A stretch of 64,000 bases of DNA, taken from assembly GCA_019637265.1 (NCBI GenBank), contig JAHBVY010000002.1, positions 682,001 through 746,000 on the forward strand, read 5' to 3'. This stretch comes from Polyangiaceae bacterium. Its GTDB lineage: Bacteria > Myxococcota_A > Polyangia > Polyangiales > Polyangiaceae. Shown here piece after piece: positions 32,043 to 40,209 of the stretch (within the stretch, counting starts at the first letter, position 1; each line of letters starts with the position of its first letter). The notes beneath the pieces were generated by a model that searched no databases, was not told the DNA's origin, and was given only the letters and a program-made list of their open reading frames with translations. Made by a program: the position numbers and the translations under genes.

Positions 32043-33059
32043 ATGCCGAAGCGCTCCTCCAAGCTCCCCGCGCGCGTGAAGCTCGCCGTGCGCGGCCCTC
32101 GCGCGCTGGCCGCCGGCTTGCTCCTCGCGTCCCTGGCGCTGCCGGGCGTCGCCAGCGCGGCGGTGGTCGAGCGCGTGGTGGCGGTGGTCGGTGAACAGGC
32201 CATCTTACTTTCAGATCTACGCGCGCGCGCTCGGCCGGTGCTGCTGCGCGTCTACCAGAGCACCCCCGCGGGCGCGCAGCGCGCGGCGGCGAGCGGCCAG
32301 GTCTACAAAGAGGTGCTCGAGCGCATGGTGGACGATGAGCTCCAGCGCCGCGCCGCCAACCAGGCGCGCATCACCGTCAGCGCTCAGGAGATCGACGACG
32401 CGATGGCGCGCGTCGCGCGCCAGAACCGCATCACGGTGGAGAAGCTCATCAGCGAGGCCACCGGAGGCGGCCTCACCCTGGCGGACTACCGCGCGGAGCT
32501 CCGGCGTCAGCTGCTAGAAGCGAAGCTCCTGAACCTGCGCATCGCGGGGCGCATCCGCGTCACCGAGCCCGACCTTCGCTCGAGCTACCGCCGCATCGTG
32601 CTCGAGGAGCGCCGCAAGCTGAGCTTCCGCATCGCGTGGATCCACATCCCGGCGGGCGAGCACAACAGCCCGGAGCGCCAACAGCAGCAGCGGCTCGCGC
32701 GCCAAGTCGCCGCGGAGGCGAAGACGGGCGACTTCGCCCAGCTCGCCGCGCGTCACTCGGCGGACGCCGCCACCCGCGCCCAGGGTGGCCTGCTCCCACC
32801 GCAGCTGCCGAGCGCCCTCCCCCGCGAGCTGGCCCGCGCCGTCCTCGAGCTCGAGGTGGGTCAGGTCGCCGAGCCCATCCGCGTGGCGGACGCCTTCGTG
32901 ATCGTGAAGTTGGTGGAGCGCGAGGAGTCCGAGCTGCCCACCTTCGACGAAGCGAAGGAACAGCTCTACAGCCGCGTCTACATGGAAAAAATGGGCAAGG
33001 CCCGCGACCAGTGGCTCCGCAGCCTGCGCAGCCGCACCCACGTCGAAGTGCGCCTGTAG
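32043..33059 (+). CDS. SurA-like periplasmic peptidyl-prolyl isomerase
   Basis: 338 residues. Signal peptide (L-A-A-G-L-L-L-A-S-L-A-L-P-G-V-A-S-A), then the SurA N-domain start V-V-E-R-V-V-A-V-V-G-E-Q-A-I-L-L-S-D-L, a helical chaperone region (about 50-180) and one parvulin domain (about 190-290: A-W-I-H-I-P-A-G, F-A-Q-L-A-A-R-H-S-A-D, Q-G-G-L-L-P, A-V-L-E-L-E-V-G-Q-V-A-E-P-I). Two-parvulin SurA is longer (about 430), so this is a one-parvulin form. Role: folding of outer-membrane proteins in the periplasm. ATG at 32043 is preferred over GTG just before it. Its stop TAG is part of a GTAG-type palindrome. Confidence 0.87.
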   Translation: MPKRSSKLPARVKLAVRGPRALAAGLLLASLALPGVASAAVVERVVAVVGEQAILLSDLRARARPVLLRVYQSTPAGAQRAAASGQVYKEVLERMVDDELQRRAANQARITVSAQEIDDAMARVARQNRITVEKLISEATGGGLTLADYRAELRRQLLEAKLLNLRIAGRIRVTEPDLRSSYRRIVLEERRKLSFRIAWIHIPAGEHNSPERQQQQRLARQVAAEAKTGDFAQLAARHSADAATRAQGGLLPPQLPSALPRELARAVLELEVGQVAEPIRVADAFVIVKLVEREESELPTFDEAKEQLYSRVYMEKMGKARDQWLRSLRSRTHVEVRL

Positions 33060-33086
33060 GTTGGGGGCGACCAGCCGGTCGCCCCA
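33057..33086 (+). terminator. palindrome/hairpin at foldase stop codon
   Basis: TTGGGGGCGACC-AGCC-GGTCGCCCCAA: 11-bp stem with one bulged G. TAG of the preceding GTAG is the foldase stop. It belongs to the widespread GTAGGGGCGACC-type palindromes and could end transcription. Confidence 0.65.
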
Positions 33087-33126
33087 ACAGTTGATTCGGG
33101 TTCAATCCCGGTTGATTCCGCGCGGC

Positions 33127-33159
33127 AATGCTAGCGGCCCCAGATCGCGTCGTACATGC
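33127..33159 (-). pseudogene. 3-prime gene-end fossil (copy of pseudokinase-thioredoxin gene end)
   Basis: On the minus strand, 33131-33157 reads M-Y-D-A-I-W-G-R-stop; the intact gene ends M-Y-D-A-I-C-G-R-stop exactly 180 bp away. Thirty-odd bases match with two changes. Nothing upstream in this frame resembles the rest of the gene. Confidence 0.75.
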
Positions 33160-33257
33160 CAGCAGAAGTGCGTCTGCTGGGCACACGCACTACACGACGC
33201 GCCCACAAACGATGTGCGCACTGCACCCTCGCTGATGCTTCGTTCGACCTACTATCC

Positions 33258-33284
33258 GTAGGGGCGGGTTTCAAACCCGCCCAC
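33258..33284. repeat. GTAGGGGCGGG palindrome
   Basis: Same sequence as the element at 15713 (GTAGGGGCGGG-TTTCAAA-CCCGCCCAC), in the gap between the gene-end fossil and the intact gene end. Confidence 0.85.
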
Positions 33285-33310
33285 TGACGGATTATTTCCT
33301 CACGACAATG

Positions 33311-36300
33311 CTAGCGGCCGCAGATCGCATCGTACATGGCTTGACGCTGGGTGCCGCTCTGCAGCAGGCGGCGCGTCAGGCGCAGCTCGGACTCCACCAC
33401 CACCTCGAACGCCTCGTAAGGCAACGCGCCCTCGATGCGGCGACCGTTGACGTAGAAGGTAGGCGTGCCCTTGGCGCCCACCCGATCGGCCTCACGCACG
33501 TCCGCGTCGATCAGGGCGCGATGCGCGCCGCCCAGCGCCCGCTCGAGGCCGCTCGGCGCGAGCCCGAGCTCTTCACCCAAGCGCAGCAGCGCGGCATCCG
33601 AGAGATCGTCCTGAGCGCCGAACAGCGCGTCGTGTAGGCTCCAGAAGCCCTTGTTCCCCAAGCGCTTGTGCGCCTCGATCGCCACGCCCGCGGCGGGGCG
33701 CGCGCGGGGGTGACTCGAGAGCGGCAGGTGCTTCCACACGAGGCGCAAGTCCTTGGGGTAGCGGCGCGCCAAGCGCTTCAAGGCGGGCTCCACCTGAGCG
33801 CAGTACCGGCACTCGAACTCCGAGAACTGCACGACGGTGACCAGCGCGTCGTCCGCGCCAAACACTGGTGAGCCGAGCACCGCCGGGCACACCCGCACCG
33901 GCACATCCTCCCCCACGTCAATCAGGTGCTTCTTCAGCCGCGCTGGGTACACCTCGGCGCGCGGCAAGCCGCCGGCGAGCAAGCTGCGCGCGCCGCTCAC
34001 CTCGCTCTGAATCAAGCGGCTCAGCGCGCTCCGTGGGAAGAAACCATCCAAGATTTGCCCATTGAGCACCAAGGTGGGCGTGGAGCGCACCCCGAAGCGC
34101 ACCCCGAGCGCCCTGTCCTCCGCCACCTGGCGCGCCGCCTCCGTGTCCTTCGCCAGCGCCGCCGCGTCCATCGTCAAACCCACTGACTTACCCGCGCGCA
34201 CCAGGGCGGCGTCGGTCGGCGCCTCGCTGGTGCGGCGCCAAGCGGCGAGCAGACGCCAGAACGCCTCGCCCCCCTCGGCGCGAGCCAGCGCGGCGCTCAG
34301 GTTCGCCGCGGGCAGCGCGCGCGGGTGACCCGCGAGCGGCGTGTGCACCCACGCGATGCGCAGCGCATCCGGGAAATCGCTCATCAGCTGAAACAGTACC
34401 GTGAGCTGACGGCGCGTGTGCCTGCACTCCAGGTCGCCGAACACCACCAGCGTCGCCAAGGCCTGCCCTTGTCCCCACACCGGGGTGTGCTCGAGCAGCG
34501 GGAGCAGGGCCGCGCGCTCGTCGGGGCGGGGCGCGCCCACCACCAGCGACGTGCCCGGAGGCAGCGCTGGGCCCGTGTCCGGCTCGGGCGCAGCGCCCGC
34601 CGCGCCCGTGGTGGCCGGCGGCACGCCTGAAGCGGCGCCGAAGCCGCCCGCACCACCGACGCCAGTCACACCCCCCGCGCCCACGAAGCCGCCCACGCCA
34701 CTGGCGGTGCTCGCCGTGGGCGGTCCCGAGGCGCCACGAGAACCCAAGGCGCGCACCACGAACGAGCCCCCCACTCCGAGCAAGATCACCGTCAGCGCCG
34801 TGATCCCCGTCACCAACAAGAAGCCCCGTAGCCGCCGCTCGCCCTCGACCTCCAAGGTCTGTTCCGACTTGGGCCCCGGCTGCTCCACCTTGGGCCCCGG
34901 CTCTGCCGCACCTTCAGGCGCAGCACTGGGCAGCGCAGCACCAGGCGGCGCAGCGCTCACCGCACCTGGCGACGCTGCATGAGGCAGCACACCTGGCGCT
35001 GGATGCAGCGGCGCGCCAGGCGCCGCACCGCGCAGCGCAGCATGAGGCAGCGCAGCGCTAGGCGGCACCAAACTCGCTGCACCTGGCGACGCTGCATGAG
35101 GCAGCGCCACGCCAGGTACCGACGTCAGCATGCCTGATGACGCAGCAGCGTGTAGCGGAGCCGCTGGGGAGTGAGTCAACGTAGCCGACGATGCAGCCGG
35201 CGCCGCGTGAGGCAGCGCCTCAGGCGGCACACCCAGAGCAAGGGAGCTAGTCAGTAACCCAGTTGATGCGTCCAGCGGCGAAGCGGTGGGCGAGCTAGTC
35301 AGTGATCCAGATGATGCATCCGGCTCGCCGCCAACGGGCTCATCCACCGCGGCCGTGGCGTCATTAGAAGCCGCGCGCTGGATTTCGGGCGGCACGAAGC
35401 GGCCGGGCGCCTCCGGTAGCGCGTCGGCGAACGACGCCTTGGGTCGCGGCGCGAGCCAGCTCGGCGGCGGGAGATCGGCCACCACCTTGCTACCCGCGCG
35501 CGGCGCCTCCGCCCCGACGCCCGGCGCTCGCGGCGCCTCAGCCTCGAAGCCCGGCGTCCGCGGCGCGCCCGCTGCTGATCCATCACTCGACGCGCCCGCT
35601 GCTGCGCCGTCGCGCGGCGCACCCCAGGTGCCTCCTGGAGCCGATAGCTCACCTGTCGCAGCACCATCATGCGCGGCGCCCGCTCCATCGTGCGCTGCAC
35701 CTGAGGGCGGCCACGGGGGGCCGCCCCTACGTACGCTGTGGCCAGCCGTACATGCGCCGTCGCGCGCTGCGCCCGCACCACCGCCAGCCGCATCCACGCT
35801 CCCAGCGACACCCTCCGGCGCGATCCTATCCCCGCTCACCGGACTCCGAGCGACACCACGCGCCGCACCGCTCAGCGCCGCGCCGCTCACGGAGGCGCTG
35901 GTGACCTCCTCCAATAGGGCCTCTTCCGCGAGCTGCATCAGCCCTCGCCACCAGCTGCGAAGGTCAGCTGGGCGTTCTGACAGAACCTCTGACCAGGCAG
36001 GGCGGAGAGCGGCGCGCAGCGCCTCCAGCCCAGAGGGAGGTAGCAGCCCGTCGATGACCGCCGCCAGCGAGTAGACGTCGCTGTAGGGGCTTGGTGAGGC
36101 GCCCGCGGTGACCTCGGGCGCTCGGAGGGGTTCAGGCGTCAGCGCGCGCACGGCGTCCGCACCACAAGCCCGTAGCGCCAGCTCCACGAGCCCCATGCCA
36201 GCGAGCGCCAGTTGGGGCGATGGCGGATTGGCTTGAAGCGTCTGCAGCGCCCATGGTGCGCCTGAGCCGCCGCTACCCGTTGTGACGAGCAGAGCGGGCG

Positions 36301-36679
36301 TCACCGCGCCGTGAAACAAGCCACGATCATGCAAGGTAGTCAGGCACTCGAACACCGGCTTCAGCGCCTGCAAGAGCTCCCCAACCCCCCAAAAATTCCG
36401 CGAGGAAATCGGCTGCGAGTCGGCGTCGAGCTCGCTGACCACCCACACCGGCCCCTCCCCGCTCACGGCAGCAGGCGGGAGGAGGCCTGGTGCCCCCAAG
36501 CACGCGAGCCGCGACTGACGCCGCCACGCGTCCGCCTCCGCGTACTCACCTGGGAGCTCGACCAGCAGCGCGCGACCGCTGCCACCGCTCGCGAACGCGA
36601 CGACGGGGCACTCGGGCCCCAGCCCCCAGAGCACCTGCTCCACCCGGTACCCGAGCGCCTGCGAGCCCACCACCAGCAT
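33311..36679 (-). CDS. transmembrane pseudokinase fused to two DsbA-like thioredoxin domains
   Basis: 1122 residues from ATG 36679, chosen because M-L-V-V-G-S-Q-A-L-G-Y-R-V matches the start pattern of other kinases here (M-S-L-T-A-G-T-Q-V-G-D-Y-R-V); the frame is open 96 codons further. A kinase-like fold (about 10-275) has lost every catalytic motif: L-V-E-L for the beta-3 lysine, L-F-H-G-A-V-T-P for HRDLKP (123-128), G-M-G for DFG (161); A-P-E and S-D-V-Y-S-L remain. An Ala/Pro/Ser linker (about 300-610) leads to a membrane helix (about 616-640). Outside are two thioredoxin folds: the first has C-R-H-T (near 750), the second a full C-R-Y-C (near 955); both keep a T-P-T cis-Pro. Inference: a redox sensor or oxidase tethered to a cytosolic scaffold. 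Confidence 0.85.
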   Translation of the reverse strand: MLVVGSQALGYRVEQVLWGLGPECPVVAFASGGSGRALLVELPGEYAEADAWRRQSRLACLGAPGLLPPAAVSGEGPVWVVSELDADSQPISSRNFWGVGELLQALKPVFECLTTLHDRGLFHGAVTPALLVTTGSGGSGAPWALQTLQANPPSPQLALAGMGLVELALRACGADAVRALTPEPLRAPEVTAGASPSPYSDVYSLAAVIDGLLPPSGLEALRAALRPAWSEVLSERPADLRSWWRGLMQLAEEALLEEVTSASVSGAALSGAARGVARSPVSGDRIAPEGVAGSVDAAGGGAGAARDGACTAGHSVRRGGPPWPPSGAAHDGAGAAHDGAATGELSAPGGTWGAPRDGAAAGASSDGSAAGAPRTPGFEAEAPRAPGVGAEAPRAGSKVVADLPPPSWLAPRPKASFADALPEAPGRFVPPEIQRAASNDATAAVDEPVGGEPDASSGSLTSSPTASPLDASTGLLTSSLALGVPPEALPHAAPAASSATLTHSPAAPLHAAASSGMLTSVPGVALPHAASPGAASLVPPSAALPHAALRGAAPGAPLHPAPGVLPHAASPGAVSAAPPGAALPSAAPEGAAEPGPKVEQPGPKSEQTLEVEGERRLRGFLLVTGITALTVILLGVGGSFVVRALGSRGASGPPTASTASGVGGFVGAGGVTGVGGAGGFGAASGVPPATTGAAGAAPEPDTGPALPPGTSLVVGAPRPDERAALLPLLEHTPVWGQGQALATLVVFGDLECRHTRRQLTVLFQLMSDFPDALRIAWVHTPLAGHPRALPAANLSAALARAEGGEAFWRLLAAWRRTSEAPTDAALVRAGKSVGLTMDAAALAKDTEAARQVAEDRALGVRFGVRSTPTLVLNGQILDGFFPRSALSRLIQSEVSGARSLLAGGLPRAEVYPARLKKHLIDVGEDVPVRVCPAVLGSPVFGADDALVTVVQFSEFECRYCAQVEPALKRLARRYPKDLRLVWKHLPLSSHPRARPAAGVAIEAHKRLGNKGFWSLHDALFGAQDDLSDAALLRLGEELGLAPSGLERALGGAHRALIDADVREADRVGAKGTPTFYVNGRRIEGALPYEAFEVVVESELRLTRRLLQSGTQRQAMYDAICGR
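35706..35730. repeat. GTAGGGGC palindrome inside coding linker
   Basis: GGCGGCCACGGGGGGCCGCC followed by CCTAC; nearly identical to the intergenic copy at 49054. It is read in frame on the minus strand as V-R-R-G-G-P-P-W-P-P in the pseudokinase-thioredoxin linker. Confidence 0.85.
36379..36397 (-). repeat. dispersed G-rich motif, copy 9 (in coding sequence)
   Basis: CCCCAACCCCCCAAAAATT within the pseudokinase C-lobe; on the coding strand it encodes N-F-W-G-V-G. Confidence 0.7.
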
Positions 36680-37021
36680 ACGCCCCACGTATAGCGCGAC
36701 GGAGCGCGCCCCACCCCCAGCTATGGCAACCACGAGCTCATGACAGAATGTCAGGCGCGCCACGCGCAGGCGCCACTTCGGCGCGGCCATGAGGAGCAGT
36801 CCGCCTCGCGCGAGCAGCTCCAACCAGGTGCCGACGAGCAGCGACCCTGCCTGCCTAGCCTCACGGCGATGGTCCGCGATGGCTCCGCGCGCCGCGTCTC
36901 GCGTCGATCGCGCAGCACCAAGCGATGGCGCGGTGGGTCGTCGCGGCGACGGCTGCCTCGCGTTCACCTACCACGGCAACGGTTTGCGCCATGGCACGCT
37001 CTGTGCTCAAACGGCCTGGCC
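36680..37021. other. divergent region between pseudokinase-Trx and MXAN_2561-like genes
   Basis: 342 bp. The pseudokinase frame is open through most of it, so it could be coding if an upstream start is used. No clear promoter or repeat seen. Confidence 0.4.
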
Positions 37022-38089
37022 ATGTTCGGCGCCCTTCCCTCCTCGCTCCGGCGCGCCCTCGCGCTGCTCGGGCTCACCCTCGCCAGCGCGCTCCACGCCG
37101 CGCCCGCCGGCGCTCAGACGCTCACCCTGAACACGACCAACTACGGTCGCACCCCGGAGGTGAGCCGTCAGAACGCCGACCTGAACAAGGCCATCGCGCT
37201 GAGCGACTGCGAGGCGGACGGCCGCTACAGCCTCTACCTCCAGCGCACGGGCCCCGCCGCCAGCACGCTCCGGGTGTTCGTCAGCACGGGTAACGACTGC
37301 TCGGTGAAGGACAACCGCACCCGCGACAAGGGCTGCATCGAGATCCACTCGCAGGCCGACAACGCCGCGAACTACACGCTGGATCTGTACTTCCGCGACA
37401 TCATCGCCGCGCACCGCACCGGCAGCGCGCGCTGCGCCGCGTTCGATGAAGCCTGCAAGCAGAACGCCTGCACGGATGAGGACAACGGCACCCGCAAGAC
37501 GCTGACCTTGTGGTTCATGCTCGACAACTCGTCGGACACCGCCATCAACCAGCTCAGCTGGGACACCAGCTACGACCTGGCGGGGCCGCCCGCGCCCGCC
37601 GGCGTCAGCGCGGGGATCGGTGAGGAGCAGCTCACGGTGAGCTGGCGCGCCCCCACGGACACTGACCTCGCGTCGTACCGGTTCTACTGTGACTCGGCGG
37701 CGGGCGGCGGGGACGGTGGCGGCGCTTGCACCAGCGCGGCGCTGGTGCCGGGGGAGGTGCCTTCATCGGAGTATGAGTGCGGCTCCAACTCGTCGCGCAC
37801 GGCGACCAGCGGCACCGTGAGCGGGCTCACCAACTTCCAAGAGTACGTGGTGGGGGTGTCGGCGGTGGACAACCTCGGCAACGCGGGGCCCCTCTCGGAG
37901 CTGGTGTGCGCGACGCCGGAGCCGGTGGACGACTTCTTCGAGCTCTATCGCCGCGCAGGGGGCAAAGGCGGCGGTGGCTACTGCGCGATGAGCCCGAGTC
38001 AGGCGCCGGCGCGCCCGCTGGGTGTGGTAGTGGGTCTCGGCATGTTGGGTTGGTTCTTGCGGCGGCGCGCGCAGCGGGAGGCGCGGTGA
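37022..38089 (+). CDS. MXAN_2561-like secreted protein with FnIII and MYXO-CTERM-like tail
   Basis: 355 residues from ATG 37022, which opens a good signal peptide (L-R-R-A-L-A-L-L-G-L-T-L-A-S-A-L). The N-terminal domain (about 33-180) has several cysteines (S-D-C-E, N-D-C-S, K-G-C-I, R-C-A-A, K-Q-N-A-C). A fibronectin type III-like domain follows (about 190-300: A-P-A-G-V-S-A-G-I-G-E-E-Q-L-T-V-S-W). The C-terminus has a G-G-G-Y-C stretch, a hydrophobic helix (L-G-V-V-V-G-L-G-M-L-G-W-F-L) and R-R-R-A-Q-R, the layout of MYXO-CTERM sorting signals. As I recall, this family is regularly paired with the MXAN_2562 barrel; here GTGA overlap joins them. Likely surface-anchored. Confidence 0.78.
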   Translation: MFGALPSSLRRALALLGLTLASALHAAPAGAQTLTLNTTNYGRTPEVSRQNADLNKAIALSDCEADGRYSLYLQRTGPAASTLRVFVSTGNDCSVKDNRTRDKGCIEIHSQADNAANYTLDLYFRDIIAAHRTGSARCAAFDEACKQNACTDEDNGTRKTLTLWFMLDNSSDTAINQLSWDTSYDLAGPPAPAGVSAGIGEEQLTVSWRAPTDTDLASYRFYCDSAAGGGDGGGACTSAALVPGEVPSSEYECGSNSSRTATSGTVSGLTNFQEYVVGVSAVDNLGNAGPLSELVCATPEPVDDFFELYRRAGGKGGGGYCAMSPSQAPARPLGVVVGLGMLGWFLRRRAQREAR

Positions 38090-38859
38090 ACGGGTTGGGA
38101 CGAAGCGCAGCGCTGTTCGGCGTCACGCTGTCGGCGCTCACGCTGGTGGCAGGCCACGCGGCGGCGCAGGGCGTGGATGAGCTAGGCACCTACGGGGGCA
38201 TCGAGAAGTGGCAGTACGAGTCGCCTCAGCACGCCGCGGTGGAGCTGCGCTTCGGGCGCTACGTCCCGGGCGTGGACGACGAGTTCAGCGGCGCCACGCC
38301 TTACGCGGACGCGTTCGGTGACAAGAACCGTTACCTGATCGGCCTCGAGGTAGATTGGCAGCTGCTGCAAATCCCTTCGTTTGGCACGCTGGGGCCAGGC
38401 ATCGGCTTCGGGTACACCACCGCCTCGGGCAAGGCGCGCGTCTCCAGCACGGGCACCGAATCCGACCAGGAGACGAGCCTCTCCATCCTGCCCATGTACC
38501 TGGTGGGCGTGCTGCGGATCGACGTCTTCGCACAGGACTTGGGCATCCCGCTCGTGCCGTACGGGAAATTAGGGCTCGGCTACGCGCTGTGGTGGAGCAG
38601 CTCGGGGGATGACTCCGCGCGCGACGACGCCGGCGTCATCGGCCGGGATACTTCCTACGGTTGGCAGTATGCCCTCGGCGGCATGCTGCACTTGGACGCC
38701 TTCGACCCACGCAGCGCGGCGGACATGGACATGAGCACCGGGGTGAACAACTCCTACCTGTTCATCGAGTGGTACGTCAGCCACCTTGACGGCTTCGGCG
38801 GCGACAAAATGGAGGTCGGCACCAACACCTGGATGCTCGGCCTAGCGCTCGAGCTGTAG
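38086..38859 (+). CDS. outer-membrane beta-barrel protein, MXAN_2562-like
   Basis: 257 residues, GTG start overlapping the upstream stop. Signal peptide, then alternating strands of a small barrel: A-A-V-E-L-R-F-G-R-Y-V-P-G-V-D-D-E-F, N-R-Y-L-I-G-L-E-V-D-W-Q-L-L, G-P-G-I-G-F-G-Y-T-T-A-S-G-K-A and P-Y-G-K-L-G-L-G-Y-A-L-W-W. The C-terminal strand ends L-G-L-A-L-E-L, with a terminal aliphatic residue rather than Phe. Family knowledge: uncharacterised myxobacterial outer-membrane proteins. Paired with the preceding surface protein, so the two probably work as a unit. Confidence 0.82.
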   Translation: MNGLGRSAALFGVTLSALTLVAGHAAAQGVDELGTYGGIEKWQYESPQHAAVELRFGRYVPGVDDEFSGATPYADAFGDKNRYLIGLEVDWQLLQIPSFGTLGPGIGFGYTTASGKARVSSTGTESDQETSLSILPMYLVGVLRIDVFAQDLGIPLVPYGKLGLGYALWWSSSGDDSARDDAGVIGRDTSYGWQYALGGMLHLDAFDPRSAADMDMSTGVNNSYLFIEWYVSHLDGFGGDKMEVGTNTWMLGLALEL

Positions 38860-39024
38860 CGCGCCAGTTAGACCACGTTGGCGAAGCAGCCAGCGCAGGG
38901 CGCATCAGCCACAGGGCGAAGGGGTCCGCTGGTCCCACAGGACGCAGTTGGGTTGGGTTCGCCCCCGCCCCACGTCGACGCGCGTCACCGCGACCCCCTT
39001 GGAGGCCGCACCGCGAGCTGCTGA

Positions 39025-39885
39025 TCAGCGCCAGCGGAGCAGGCGATCGATGTGCGCGGCTTCCCACGCTAGGGCGCGTTGGTAGTGGAGGAACGCCTGC
39101 TCGCGGCGGAGGAACTCGGGGGAGTGCAGCGTCAGGCGCCCGGCGCTGCGGAGCACCGGGACCACGTGGTGCAGTAGCTCGTGGAACACGATGTACTCGA
39201 CGAAGTAGCGAGGCACCCAGCGGTTATCCAACACGGGATGCACGCGGATCAGCCGCTCCGCCGCGCTGTAGGTCCCGAGCTTGATGGTGCGCCGCGCTCG
39301 ACCGCGAGGCGCCGAGCGGCGGCCCCAGGTGATGAGCACGTCGTCCGTGGCGCCGTCGAAGTAGCGCTCGTCCAGGCGCTGCTTGATGCTCGCGAGGTCG
39401 TGCACCGCGCCGCGCGTGGTGAGGCGCTGCGTGATCCGCCGCACCGGCTTGATGCGGTGGCTGTTCGCCTCGATGAACTCCCCGACGATCTGCGAAGCGG
39501 CTCGATCGCTATCGGCGATGAAGCCGGCCAACGCCGCCTGCACCCGCTCGGGCGCATCGAGGAACATCAGGTGCACCCGCACCCGCAGCACGCCGCGCTC
39601 ATGCCGGCAGCTCACCATGCGATGCAGGTTGTCCGTCACCGCGAGGCGCACCGGCTCACCGAGCCCCGACTCGAGGCGCCGCTCCAGCGACTGACGCGCC
39701 CCTTCGTGCACGAAGATCTGCGGGACCCGCGTGGCGAACTGGAGCGGCAGCTGGAGCGCCCGCCAATCCGGCAACCTCACCGCGGCGGGAGCCAGGCGCG
39801 GTGCCCCGCGCAGCGCCTTGGCCCGACCGCGCGTCACCCGCGAGGGCGACGACAACAACCAGGGGAAGACGACGGGGCGAGGCAT
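39025..39885 (-). CDS. SprT/M48-like zinc metalloprotease
   Basis: 286 residues. The zinc motif H-E-L-L-H-H lies near residue 235 in F-V-E-Y-I-V-F-H-E-L-L-H-H, followed by L-H-S-P-E-F-L-R-R-E, whose Glu or His could supply the third ligand. The region before it (W-G-R-R-S, I-K-L-G-T-Y, L-I-R-V-H-P-V-L-D-N) matches SprT-type proteins. No signal peptide or membrane helix, so cytoplasmic. ATG 39885 has AAGGAG 8 nt upstream. It lies downstream of recA on the same strand; SprT-like proteases act on DNA-protein crosslinks in other organisms, so a repair link is tempting but unproven. Confidence 0.75.
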   Translation of the reverse strand: MPRPVVFPWLLSSPSRVTRGRAKALRGAPRLAPAAVRLPDWRALQLPLQFATRVPQIFVHEGARQSLERRLESGLGEPVRLAVTDNLHRMVSCRHERGVLRVRVHLMFLDAPERVQAALAGFIADSDRAASQIVGEFIEANSHRIKPVRRITQRLTTRGAVHDLASIKQRLDERYFDGATDDVLITWGRRSAPRGRARRTIKLGTYSAAERLIRVHPVLDNRWVPRYFVEYIVFHELLHHVVPVLRSAGRLTLHSPEFLRREQAFLHYQRALAWEAAHIDRLLRWR

Positions 39886-40021
39886 CTGGCGGCTCCTTGG
39901 CCTACGAACGACCCCCTACGCCGTCAAGCGGCGCCCGGAGAGCCTATGATTTCCACAACCTACGAGCGCCTGACCACGAGGCACCTCCGCCATGGATAAC
40001 TACTTGAAATAATTGAACTAT

Positions 40022-40060
40022 TTGGACACGCCCCGCGGAATTACCGAGGGATGTGTCCAA
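40022..40060 (-). terminator. possible hairpin downstream of recA
   Basis: TTGGACAC/GTGTCCAA perfect 8-bp arms with a 23-nt loop, 150 bp past the recA stop. It could be a terminator, leader structure or operator of the SprT-like gene. Confidence 0.35.
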
Positions 40061-40128
40061 GGTTTTCCCCAGGTTGCGCGCAGCACCCTGTGGGCAGCCG
40101 ACAGACGAACGCATACGCATTCGTCCAG

Positions 40129-40144
40129 TTGGTTGGGGGTTAGA
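40129..40144 (+). repeat. dispersed G-rich motif, copy 10 (variant)
   Basis: TTGGTTGGGGGTTAGA downstream of recA; matches the G5-TT core but differs in both flanks. Confidence 0.55.
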
Positions 40145-40209
40145 CGGCACCGCGGCTCCGCTGCGACGCAGAGCCCGCGCGGTGTGAGGGCTGCCCTTGG
40201 CAACGATCG

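Larger units (their letters stand above)
39886..40209. other. gap between recA and the SprT-like gene
   Basis: 324 bp with an AT-rich block at 40001-40023, an inverted repeat at 40022-40060 and a variant of the dispersed G-rich motif. No gene seen. Confidence 0.5.

Noticed and set aside
33091-33125. GGTTCAATCCC resembling a tRNA T-arm
   Set aside because: No acceptor or anticodon stem could be folded around it. No other tRNA-like segment was seen in the window.
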